Notes under the pieces: model-generated | What the model saw: only the letters and a program-made list of their open reading frames with translations | What the model was told of the DNA's origin: nothing | The model's database searches: none | In this document: positions 6,420 to 12,297 of the stretch, one piece after another | Layout of the letters: each line of letters begins with the position of its first letter | Position numbering within the stretch: position 1 is the stretch's first letter | IMG/VR virus record: IMGVR_UViG_3300042288_000398 | Span: 1-58,919 of that record | Length of the DNA stretch: 58,919 nucleotides | Direction: 5' to 3' (one strand) | From: a virus | Made by a program: the position numbers and the translations under genes

Positions 6420-6627
6420 TTGTTATTTCCTGTTCTGGTGTGGTAGGTGTAATCTCTATTACATCTTTTGTACAAGTTTGTGAAGCTTCACATTCTGGAG
6501 GATTACATTCTGCAATTTCCCAATTTTTAGGATCTTGGCATGGGTAGCGATATCTGTTTAAAGAATCACATCCAGTTAATGATACCATTAATAGGCCAGC
6601 CAAAGCAATAGAAACTATTTTCCTCAT
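6412..6627 (-). CDS. small lipoprotein in the lysis cassette
   Basis: 71 residues from the ATG at 6627. A lipoprotein signal peptide is followed by an LTGC lipobox (Cys about residue 20). The mature part has about five more Cys, which may form disulfides, and a Thr/Pro/Glu-rich end. It would be anchored on the outer face of the membrane. Phage lipoproteins can block superinfection or assist lysis; neither is shown here. The start is set by the signal peptide and by a TATAAT box six bases upstream; longer readings overlap the holin-like gene. Confidence 0.8.
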   Translation of the reverse strand: MRKIVSIALAGLLMVSLTGCDSLNRYRYPCQDPKNWEIAECNPPECEASQTCTKDVIEITPTTPEQEITNG

Positions 6628-6633
6628 AGTATA

Positions 6634-6639
6634 ATTATA
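6634..6639 (-). promoter_or_regulatory. -10 box before the lipoprotein gene, leaderless layout
   Basis: TATAAT (6639-6634) is followed by six bases and the ATG at 6627, the same spacing as at 2348, 2889, 3461, 15220 and 24134. No convincing -35 is present. No ribosome site lies at the usual distance. It would be an internal promoter in the lysis operon. Confidence 0.5.
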
Positions 6640-6644
6640 CACTA

Positions 6645-6839
6645 TTAGTCCTCTTTTCGTAGTGGTATGGTTAGAAGCCATATTGCTGTGGCAATCAAAG
6701 TGGCGACTCCAACTACCTGCTGAGCTGATCCAGTTAGGGTTAGCCAAGCAATAAAGAATCCTAATAGGGTGAATATTTGGGCTATACTTTCCTTGATTAC
6801 TTCCCATATATATTTAAATAGGGCCTTGATTATTTTCAT
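6645..6839 (-). CDS. small holin-like membrane protein (64 aa)
   Basis: 64 residues with a strong ribosome site, AGGAGG, five bases before the ATG. An N-terminal amphipathic segment (KALFKYIWEVIKES) is followed by two hydrophobic helices (about 19-36 and 41-57). It ends with a basic PLRKED. This is typical of a short holin or antiholin. With the larger two-helix protein nearby, the pair may form a holin/antiholin set. Confidence 0.7.
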   Translation of the reverse strand: MKIIKALFKYIWEVIKESIAQIFTLLGFFIAWLTLTGSAQQVVGVATLIATAIWLLTIPLRKED

Positions 6840-8959
6840 TATATCCTCCTAGTCATTGCAGCTGCAATAATATTTGATGCGATAATTACTGGTATTACAA
6901 CTTCCTGCGCTTTTTCTCTTTGGTCATCTGTCATATCTTTACCCCATTCTGAAGGTTTTAAAATTTTTTCAAAATCTATATCCAATATAGCCCCTATTGG
7001 ATCCGCCAAAAATGCTTCTGTTTGAACCTCTGTTGTTGCATCTGCTAAAGTATACGGCATATTCGCATCTCCTGCTGACGCTGCTCTATCTTCAAATTCT
7101 ACAAATGCCGTGGCCAATTCTGGATTGCTTTTCATTGCTTCAGCAATTGCTGATACATCTGAAGATTTAATTCCAAGGTTTTCTGCAACCTCAGATTTTG
7201 CTTCTTTTGTTAAAGCAGTTAATGTTTGGCTAATTGCAGAAACTTGTTCAGGACTTAGTATAACTAATTTATTATCTTTACTTGTTAAATTAGCTATGAC
7301 CCCAGAAAGATCTTCTGATGTTCCAGTTCCCTTTTCAGGAATAAGCGCTGCTAATTCTTCATCTTTAATTTCAACATTGTCTGTGGGCTCGTCTGTTGGT
7401 TCATCTGTTGGTTCAGATGTAGGCTCGTCTGTAGGCTCTGGTGTTGGTTTATCTGTTGGTTCAGATGTAGGCTCGTCTGTGGGCTCGTCTGTTGGTTCAG
7501 ATGTGGGTTCAGATGTAGGCTCGTCTGTAGGCTCTGGTGTTGGTTCATCTGTTGGTTCAGATGTGGGTTCAGATGTAGGCTCGTCTGTAGGCTCTGGTGT
7601 TGGTTCATCTGTTGGTTCAGATGTAGGCTCGTCTGTAGGCTCTGGTGTTGGTTCTGGTGTTGGCTGATTTGCTGCAGCGTTTGCTGCTGCTTGTGCAATT
7701 GCGGCGTTTAATTCTCTTTCAGATTGTTCAAAATAATAGTTCCATGCATCTTCAATAGCAGAATTTAAATCAATTATAGATTGATCATATGTGTTTATTC
7801 TATTATTTTTTAATTCTAAAGCAGATGTTAGGTTTTGTTGTGCAATTGTTAGGTTTTGGCTTGCTGTTGTAAGGCTTGATGTGAGATTTTGCAAGGCTTG
7901 AACTTCTTGATTATAAACATTTAGTTTGTCATTATATACTGCTAATTTATTATTATAGTTTGTTTGTGCTATAGCTTGTCCTGCAACAGCATCATTGTAA
8001 GCATTTATCTGTGCTTGAGTTGGTACTGATCCAGAAGAAAATGTATTAAGATTACAGCTAAAATTTTGTCCCCAGACTCTTGGATTTCCAGCATAATCAC
8101 ATCCTGCTCCAGTCCATCCACCAGGTATAGCCCAGCCAAGATGATAGGAACCTGGTCCTCCACCGTTATACCACCATATTTCTACATCTAAAGTTTTGTC
8201 TTCACTAACATCATATACGGGAGAGTAATCGCTCCAAGTTGTCCCTTGCTCTACCCAGTTATCAACAGCAAGTTGCCCGTCAACATACATTCTAAAACCA
8301 TCATCTGTATATCCTGCAAAGTAGGTTTGTGTAAACCATGAAGGGACTGTTATCTGTCCAGTAAATTTAACTATAAGGTTTTCATATCTATTTCCGCACA
8401 CTGGAAGACTCATATGGCTTGAGTTCCAGGTGCCAGAACAAAGAACAGATCCTGGGGTAGCAACATTGCCCTGCCTAACAAGAGTATAAACAGTGTATGC
8501 CAAACCTGTTCCTCCAGCACTCTGCATACTTGATTGAGTAGTTTGAACATTAATATTGGCTATGCTGAGTGCATCTTGAGCATCATTCTTTTCTTCAAGA
8601 GCGTTGTCTTTATGTTCAAGGGCCAAGGCTACTGTGACTGTCTGGCCATCTACATTTGACTGAGCAAGGTTTTTAGCTTCCAGTGCTGCGGATTCTGCAT
8701 TTACTGCATCTTCGTGGGCATCATAGGAATCATCTCTAAGCTCCAAAGCATTTGTGGCATATGTAAATTTATTTTCTGCTATGTCTATAAGATCTATAAA
8801 ATCATCTTGATAAACTAAATTAGATACCTTACTATTAAGCTCTTCTATTTCTTGAGCGGCTAGGCTAAGTGGATCATCTCCGTGGGCAGGAGTAAGAAAT
8901 ACCCATCCAAACATTAAAATGGTGGCTAATGATAATCTCCATGCTTTAGTCCTAGTCAA
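6839..8959 (-). CDS. large exported PA14-domain protein with Pro-Thr repeat stalk
   Basis: 706 residues from a TTG at 8959, six bases after AGGAG. Signal peptide about 1-27 (AHG end). A helical coiled-coil region covers about 30-145. A PA14-like domain covers about 150-290 (TQTYFAGYTDDGFRMYVDG, then VDNWVEQG and WWYNGGG). PA14 domains bind glycans. A second coiled coil spans about 315-430, a PTDEPTSEPT-type repeat stalk about 433-527, and a C-terminal domain ends in a hydrophobic helix and TRRI, probably a membrane anchor. It would be a cell-surface glycan-binding protein or part of lysis or exclusion. The downstream holin-like gene abuts it. Confidence 0.8.
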   Translation of the reverse strand: MTRTKAWRLSLATILMFGWVFLTPAHGDDPLSLAAQEIEELNSKVSNLVYQDDFIDLIDIAENKFTYATNALELRDDSYDAHEDAVNAESAALEAKNLAQSNVDGQTVTVALALEHKDNALEEKNDAQDALSIANINVQTTQSSMQSAGGTGLAYTVYTLVRQGNVATPGSVLCSGTWNSSHMSLPVCGNRYENLIVKFTGQITVPSWFTQTYFAGYTDDGFRMYVDGQLAVDNWVEQGTTWSDYSPVYDVSEDKTLDVEIWWYNGGGPGSYHLGWAIPGGWTGAGCDYAGNPRVWGQNFSCNLNTFSSGSVPTQAQINAYNDAVAGQAIAQTNYNNKLAVYNDKLNVYNQEVQALQNLTSSLTTASQNLTIAQQNLTSALELKNNRINTYDQSIIDLNSAIEDAWNYYFEQSERELNAAIAQAAANAAANQPTPEPTPEPTDEPTSEPTDEPTPEPTDEPTSEPTSEPTDEPTPEPTDEPTSEPTSEPTDEPTDEPTSEPTDKPTPEPTDEPTSEPTDEPTDEPTDNVEIKDEELAALIPEKGTGTSEDLSGVIANLTSKDNKLVILSPEQVSAISQTLTALTKEAKSEVAENLGIKSSDVSAIAEAMKSNPELATAFVEFEDRAASAGDANMPYTLADATTEVQTEAFLADPIGAILDIDFEKILKPSEWGKDMTDDQREKAQEVVIPVIIASNIIAAAMTRRI
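7380..7666 (-). repeat. tandem Pro-Thr-Glu/Asp/Ser repeats at DNA level
   Basis: About 290 bases built from 12-base units encoding EPTD, EPTS and EPTP tetrapeptides (plus-strand ggctcgtctgta and ggttcagatgtg types). They are arranged in larger near-identical blocks, for example the segments beginning near 7505 and 7565. Such arrays vary in length by slippage while keeping frame. They form a stiff stalk in the surface protein. Open frames on the plus strand here are by-products of the repeat. Confidence 0.9.
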
Positions 8960-8973
8960 TTATAACTCCTACA

Positions 8974-8988
8974 TAACAAATTTTGTTA
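8974..8988. promoter_or_regulatory. 15-base palindrome in the leader of the PA14 gene
   Basis: An inverted repeat with arms taacaaa/tttgtta around one central base. It lies between a TATAAT box (9001-8996) and the AGGAG ribosome site of the gene starting at 8959. It could be an operator or an mRNA hairpin. No binding protein is evident. Confidence 0.5.
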
Positions 8989-9010
8989 CATAGTAATTAT
9001 ACCACTTTAA

Positions 9011-9199
9011 CTATTTAGGATTGTCGGTTTTATAAAACCCGTTTCCCTTAAATTGTATGCCAAAAGAGCTGAAGTGTCTTGTCATTATGGACTCACATTC
9101 AGCGCATGTGTATCCTGGATCATCTTCTGAAATTGAACGGGTTACTGAAAGTATTGCATGTGCATCATCGTAAGAACATTTATATTCATATACTGGCAT
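9011..9199 (-). CDS. FmdB-type zinc-ribbon protein
   Basis: 62 residues starting MPVYEYKC, with a later CAEC pair. This is the FmdB/CxxC zinc-ribbon pattern (Tyr-Glu-Tyr-Lys-Cys at the N-terminus and a second CxxC about 25 residues on). It is a small putative regulatory zinc ribbon of unknown partner. The first site here is a single Cys followed by SYDD, so the zinc ligand set is incomplete compared with the usual CxxC. Its ATG overlaps the DUF2061 stop. Confidence 0.75.
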   Translation of the reverse strand: MPVYEYKCSYDDAHAILSVTRSISEDDPGYTCAECESIMTRHFSSFGIQFKGNGFYKTDNPK

Positions 9200-9402
9200 T
9201 ACTTTCTACCCCACTTAACTTTATTCCACCCACGCTCATGAAAATAATAAAGAATAGTTTTTGTAAATACCTCAAAGCTTGCGATTGCACCTGCTGTAAC
9301 TGGCTCTTTGGTTATGGCCCATGATATAACAAATGTGTCTGCTGTGCCTATGACACGCCATGTAATTGCTTTTAATGCTGATCTTTGTTTAGTTACATTC
9401 AT
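9199..9402 (-). CDS. DUF2061 membrane protein
   Basis: 67 residues from the ATG at 9402, which overlaps the preceding small gene as ATGA. The pattern is RSALKAITWRVIGTADTF, a hydrophobic region, AGAIASFEVFTKTILYYFHERGWNKVKWGR: the DUF2061 family signature, with two short membrane helices. The family is common in marine phages and bacteria; its function is unknown. A GTG three codons upstream is a less likely start. Confidence 0.85.
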   Translation of the reverse strand: MNVTKQRSALKAITWRVIGTADTFVISWAITKEPVTAGAIASFEVFTKTILYYFHERGWNKVKWGRK

Positions 9403-9500
9403 GATGGCCACTCAATGTTGTTTGGCTTAGCTATGAAGCTCCAAACTTTAGATACCCATCTCTTTACGTTTTTGTGTAGCCGAGATCGCTTCAATTTCAT
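9399..9500 (-). CDS. overlapping basic microprotein (33 aa)
   Basis: ATG at 9500 lies in the last part of the adenylyltransferase gene in another frame and runs past its stop. It ends with TGA overlapping the DUF2061 ATG (ATGA). The product is MKLKRSRLHKNVKRW at the start and NNIEWPS at the end, strongly basic then amphipathic. Support: it bridges an otherwise untranslated 45-base gap with the same stop/start overlap used elsewhere. Against: half of it overlaps another gene and its ribosome site (GGGAG) is too close. Confidence 0.4.
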   Translation of the reverse strand: MKLKRSRLHKNVKRWVSKVWSFIAKPNNIEWPS

Positions 9501-10203
9501 CTCCCAACTTTACTTGCTCAATCTTGTATCCCACATCTCTTCCATATACAATGTTAGTAATATTAGGCATCTTGATAACCATTGCTTTGTCCATTACTGG
9601 ATCTTTAGCAATATACTCTTTAACCTGATTAAAATCAAGCGGATCTTTTTCGCTGGTCTTATATGTATTTCTAACACCTAGCATTACTTGATACGTTCTA
9701 TTTCCCGCCTCTTCATACAGGGCATGATGTCCTTCATGCCATGGCTGGTAGCGACCAAGCATCAATGTAGTTGGCTGTCTCCAATCGTGCAATTGAAAAT
9801 CGACACAGGCTATTCTAGCTGCAACATCATATTCTGTCATGTCATCAAACATTAAATCTGGATTTGCTGGTGTTTCCCACATTGCGGTTGTATCTGGGAA
9901 GTCTCTGACTGGTTTTCTGTTCATCCAAACAACTTTGTCTGGGTTTCCAAAAGATGCTCTTGTTTCTGCTGTTGGGTTAACAAAATCTACAACAACATGA
10001 TAACCTTGATTTGAAAGTAGCCTTGATAGTGCTCCCATTCTGCGAGCCTGTTCCAGTCTGTCTTCTGGGCTAAACCCTAGATCTTTATTTAGTTCTGCTC
10101 TTACTGCGTCTGCATTTAAATGAACAGCGTTTATTCTATCTGCCAGCTCTTTTGCAAATGTAGTCTTGCCAGCTCCTGGTAGCCCTATAACTTGTATAAT
10201 CAT
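9448..10203 (-). CDS. fused APS-kinase-like / nucleotidyltransferase enzyme
   Basis: 251 residues in two domains. The N-terminal P-loop kinase (about 1-105) has GLPGAGKT at 7-14, and the LNADAVRAELNKDLGFS and DRLEQARRMG segments follow the adenylylsulfate-kinase pattern. The C-terminal domain (about 145-251) has GRYQPWHEGHH (H156 and H159 of the HxGH motif) and ISATQKR at 240-246. These mark the cytidylyltransferase/NMN-adenylyltransferase superfamily. It could act in NAD salvage or nucleotide-sugar or sulfate metabolism. The substrate is not determined. AAGGA precedes the ATG. Confidence 0.8.
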   Translation of the reverse strand: MIIQVIGLPGAGKTTFAKELADRINAVHLNADAVRAELNKDLGFSPEDRLEQARRMGALSRLLSNQGYHVVVDFVNPTAETRASFGNPDKVVWMNRKPVRDFPDTTAMWETPANPDLMFDDMTEYDVAARIACVDFQLHDWRQPTTLMLGRYQPWHEGHHALYEEAGNRTYQVMLGVRNTYKTSEKDPLDFNQVKEYIAKDPVMDKAMVIKMPNITNIVYGRDVGYKIEQVKLGDEIEAISATQKRKEMGI

Positions 10204-10222
10204 TTTTATCCTTAATGTTTGG

Positions 10223-10263
10223 TGAGCAGTTTTAACACATGCTCAGGTGTAGGCGATCACCTG
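10223..10263 (-). other. two overlapping inverted repeats in the leader of the kinase fusion gene
   Basis: CAGGTG/CACCTG arms (10263-10258 with 10249-10244, 8-base loop) and TGAGCA/TGCTCA arms (10245-10240 with 10228-10223, 11-base loop). They share bases 10244-10245, so the outer pairs compete. The element lies between the Hsp20 stop and the ribosome site of the next gene. It has no U-run. It may be a leader structure or processing site; no known riboswitch class fits. Confidence 0.45.
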
Positions 10264-10264
10264 A

Positions 10265-10681
10265 TTATTTAATTTTTAGAATTTTTGGTTGTTTTTCTTT
10301 TGGTAGGTTTCGAACAACACGAATATTTAACATGCCATCCTTTAGCTCTACACTAGAAACTTCCATGTATTCACTTAGTTCAAATATTCGTGTGAACTTA
10401 CGTGCAGCAATTCCCTTATGGACAACTTCTGCGTCTGTTACTTCTGTAATTTCACCTGTAATCCAAAGACTGCCGTCTTCGATTGATACAGTTAAATCTT
10501 CTCTTGTGAATCCAGCAACTGCCAGCGTTAACTGATAGTTGTCTTCGTCTAGCTTTAGCAAATCGTACGGCGGGAATGCAGTATTATTTACCTTACTAAG
10601 ACTATTGAAACGCTCCAACTCTCTGTTGAAGCCAATAAAAAATGGATCCTTAAATAGATCCATAGCAAATTGTGTTACCAT
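10265..10681 (-). CDS. small heat shock protein (Hsp20/alpha-crystallin)
   Basis: 138 residues: a short N-terminal arm (MDLFKDPFFIGFNREL), an alpha-crystallin domain (about 38-130) with YQLTLAVAGFTREDLTVSIEDGSLWITG, and a C-terminal PKILKIK tail containing the I-x-I-like anchor. These are ATP-independent holdase chaperones; T4-like and cyanophages carry relatives that protect proteins during infection. AAGGAG precedes the ATG by a good spacing. The leader begins with a stable hairpin, and there is a dedicated promoter. Confidence 0.95.
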   Translation of the reverse strand: MVTQFAMDLFKDPFFIGFNRELERFNSLSKVNNTAFPPYDLLKLDEDNYQLTLAVAGFTREDLTVSIEDGSLWITGEITEVTDAEVVHKGIAARKFTRIFELSEYMEVSSVELKDGMLNIRVVRNLPKEKQPKILKIK

Positions 10682-10704
10682 TTTATTCTCCTTTTAAGCA
10701 AGTA

Positions 10705-10737
10705 ATTTAGTCGCCCCCATTTGGCAGGCGACTAAAT
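10705..10737 (-). other. 11-bp hairpin at the 5' end of the Hsp20 message
   Basis: Perfect arms atttagtcgcc (10705-10715) and ggcgactaaat (10727-10737) with an 11-base loop. The predicted transcript start (about 10732) lies inside the outer arm, so the hairpin sits at the extreme 5' end of the mRNA, ahead of the AAGGAG site. Possible roles are 5'-end stabilisation or temperature-dependent control. It has no U tract, so it is not a simple terminator. Confidence 0.65.
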
Positions 10738-10738
10738 A

Positions 10739-10768
10739 ATTATACCATTTACTTGGATAGTTATGCAA
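10739..10768 (-). promoter_or_regulatory. promoter for Hsp20
   Basis: -35 TTGCAT (10768-10763), an 18-base spacer and -10 TATAAT (10744-10739). It lies directly after the nuclease stop at 10769. It predicts a leader of about 50 bases containing the hairpin. Confidence 0.7.
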
Positions 10769-11176
10769 CTATTTTTTTGATTTGGCCCTTTGTTTTGCTA
10801 AAGCGCTAAAATCTTTTACCTTTGTTTCTCCCATATAGCCCCAAGCGTATCCGTCGTCTATCATTTTTTGATTGATAGACACATCAGATCCATCTAGGAA
10901 TACCCAGCCTAAAATTCGACCATATTTTTCTGAAGAGTCCATCTTTTCTGTTTTTATTACAACAGTCTTTGCTGCTTCAATTGCGCTTTTTAAATATGCC
11001 TTAGACTCAAGCCCTAATGATTTTTCAAGCTTATCTGATGTTCTGCTTTCTGGCGTATCAATACCAGCCAATCGAACTCTAGAACTAAATGAAATATCAA
11101 ACCCAAGATCTATATCGACATCTATAGTGTCTCCATCAACAATTTTGCTAACCTTTTTTACATAATATTCAAACAT
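10769..11176 (-). CDS. thermonuclease-like (SNase) nuclease
   Basis: 135 residues with the staphylococcal-nuclease OB-fold core: IVDGDTIDVDIDLGF, VRLAGIDTPE (R35, D40, E43) and KYGRILGWVF (R87). These are the catalytic and calcium-binding residues of the family. It cleaves DNA or RNA. No signal peptide is seen, so a cytosolic role such as host nucleic acid breakdown or phage DNA processing is likely. Its start lies three bases after the preceding oxygenase stop. Confidence 0.9.
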   Translation of the reverse strand: MFEYYVKKVSKIVDGDTIDVDIDLGFDISFSSRVRLAGIDTPESRTSDKLEKSLGLESKAYLKSAIEAAKTVVIKTEKMDSSEKYGRILGWVFLDGSDVSINQKMIDDGYAWGYMGETKVKDFSALAKQRAKSKK

Positions 11177-11179
11177 GAT

Positions 11180-11791
11180 TTACTCCGCAGGGTTTTCATA
11201 TAAATATGCAGAGGTTACAAATCTTTCCCCTGAGATAAGAGTTTTAACGCCATGCTCTGACATGCTAGGGAATACTAATACTGAGCCTGCCTCTGGTTTC
11301 ACAATTAAATCTAAATCAGGAAATTCTAATTCCCCGCCCTCAAAGTCTTCATTGAACCATAAAAGTGCTGTGAAAGAAGGAACAATACCAACTCCGCCAT
11401 CTCCATGCGGAAGCATGAAAGAGCCCTCTGTGTATTTTCTTACAACTATATTTTTTTGGTCTATCCAAGTACGTTCTGGCATTTCATTGACATCTATATT
11501 ATTTTCAACTGGTGATGCAATATTTAAAGAAAGTCTTTCTTTATTTTTCCCAACATAATCTTCAAATACATTTTTAAATATATCCATCAAATCAGAATAA
11601 TTATTTGTATCTGGCCAAACAATTACAGCAGATCCTTTAATTCCACTATGGCCTTCTGTGCCATCTGGATTTAAGCCATTTGTATATTCGAACCAATTAG
11701 CCTGGCCTTGTATCCTTTTTAACAAAGCATTAATGTTTGGATTTACATTTTTATAATACCAAATATCTTCTGTCAACTTAACGTGGTTCAT
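11180..11791 (-). CDS. 2-oxoglutarate/Fe(II) dioxygenase (first of three)
   Basis: 203 residues from the ATG at 11791, preceded by GGGAG; an upstream ATG at 11836 lacks a site. The iron triad is H129-x-D131 in LPHGDGG and H180 in SEHGVK; R190 in SGERFVTSAYL likely binds 2-oxoglutarate. This is the prolyl-hydroxylase-like double-stranded beta-helix pattern. The substrate is unknown; phage members have been proposed to act on proteins or nucleic acids. A TATAAT box lies in the leader near 11858. Confidence 0.88.
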   Translation of the reverse strand: MNHVKLTEDIWYYKNVNPNINALLKRIQGQANWFEYTNGLNPDGTEGHSGIKGSAVIVWPDTNNYSDLMDIFKNVFEDYVGKNKERLSLNIASPVENNIDVNEMPERTWIDQKNIVVRKYTEGSFMLPHGDGGVGIVPSFTALLWFNEDFEGGELEFPDLDLIVKPEAGSVLVFPSMSEHGVKTLISGERFVTSAYLYENPAE

Positions 11792-11888
11792 TTTTTCTCC
11801 CTTAAAATAATTAAACAAAATTTTACATCTACCCAATTAAGGGACGGATAGTCCTATTATACTATAACATTAGGCTATCTTATATTAA

Positions 11889-11963
11889 GTGCCCTTGGAA
11901 GGAATCGAACCTCCGACACGCAGGGTAGAAACCTGCTGCTCTATCCCCTGAGCTACAAAGGCA
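11889..11963 (-). tRNA. tRNA-Arg (anticodon UCU)
   Basis: A 75-base cloverleaf: acceptor TGCCTTT/AAGGGCA, anticodon stem GCAGG/CCTGC and loop TTTCTAC with anticodon TCT. The T arm is GGAGG TTCGATT CCTTC, with one G-U pair. It reads AGA (and AGG), common in AT-rich phage genes. CCA is not encoded. It is co-transcribed with the neighbouring tRNA three bases upstream. Confidence 0.92.
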
Positions 11964-11966
11964 TCG

Positions 11967-12040
11967 TGTGCCAGGTAGGACTTGAACCTACGATTACCGA
12001 ATTATGAGTTCGGGGCTTTAACCAACTAAGCTACTGGCAC
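11967..12040 (-). tRNA. tRNA with CAU anticodon, probably tRNA-Ile2 (or elongator Met)
   Basis: A 74-base cloverleaf: perfect acceptor GTGCCAG/CTGGCAC, discriminator A, anticodon stem CCGAA/TTCGG and loop CTCATAA. The CAT anticodon could be Met or lysidine-modified Ile2. C4-G69 and C5-G68 in the acceptor, and GGTTCAAGTCC in the T arm, match E. coli tRNA-Ile2 better than tRNA-Met. I therefore favour Ile2, which would read AUA. CCA is not encoded. Confidence 0.88.
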
Positions 12041-12049
12041 CTAAGCTTA

Positions 12050-12077
12050 ATTGTACTATATTAGTTCTGGGTGTCAA
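12050..12077 (-). promoter_or_regulatory. promoter for the tRNA pair
   Basis: -35 TTGACA (12077-12072), a 16-base spacer and -10 TACAAT (12055-12050), just upstream of the tRNA 5' end at 12040. The -35 lies within the last codons of the zinc protein gene ending at 12061. The same TTGACA-16-TACAAT arrangement occurs at 29463-29490. Confidence 0.75.
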
Positions 12078-12297
12078 TAGACGACTCTACTATACTCTGA
12101 ACGTATTCTGAGAAGTGTTTGCGTACACTTCCAGCTGGCCTAGAGCCATAAGAATCCCATATCCTCTTGTACTCAATAACATTATAGTATGTTGTTGGAC
12201 ACATAATGATATTATTATACTCTTTCATTTTTGTGGGCAAGGGAACATGCTTTGTACAGCATTTACATTCTTTTGCTTTTTCTTGATACTCGCTCAT
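12061..12297 (-). CDS. small Cys-containing protein, unknown
   Basis: 78 residues with CKCC (about 11-14) and a later Cys in IIMCPTTYYN, a possible metal site. A PAGSVRKHFSEYVQ segment follows. AGGAGA precedes the ATG, which overlaps the TerL stop by four bases. No family is recognised. Position suggests a packaging-module accessory gene. Confidence 0.7.
   Translation of the reverse strand: MSEYQEKAKECKCCTKHVPLPTKMKEYNNIIMCPTTYYNVIEYKRIWDSYGSRPAGSVRKHFSEYVQSIVESSIDTQN

Noticed and set aside
6628-6807. Upstream extension of the lipoprotein frame
   Set aside because: It overlaps the holin-like gene entirely and would bury the lipoprotein signal peptide.
7380-7666. Repeat block as a possible CRISPR array
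   Set aside because: Units are contiguous 12-base codon repeats with no spacers, and no cas adaptation genes are present; the Cas4-like gene belongs with recombination genes.
7110-7698. Open frames on both strands across the Pro-Thr repeat, with Gly/Ser/Val or Gln/His repeats
   Set aside because: They follow from the 12-base DNA repeat, which is open in several frames; the true frame continues a signal-peptide protein with a PA14 domain.
10244-10263. Leader hairpin as a known riboswitch (for example preQ1-like)
   Set aside because: The loop and the downstream A-rich segment do not form the required pseudoknot, so I only report an unclassified structure.
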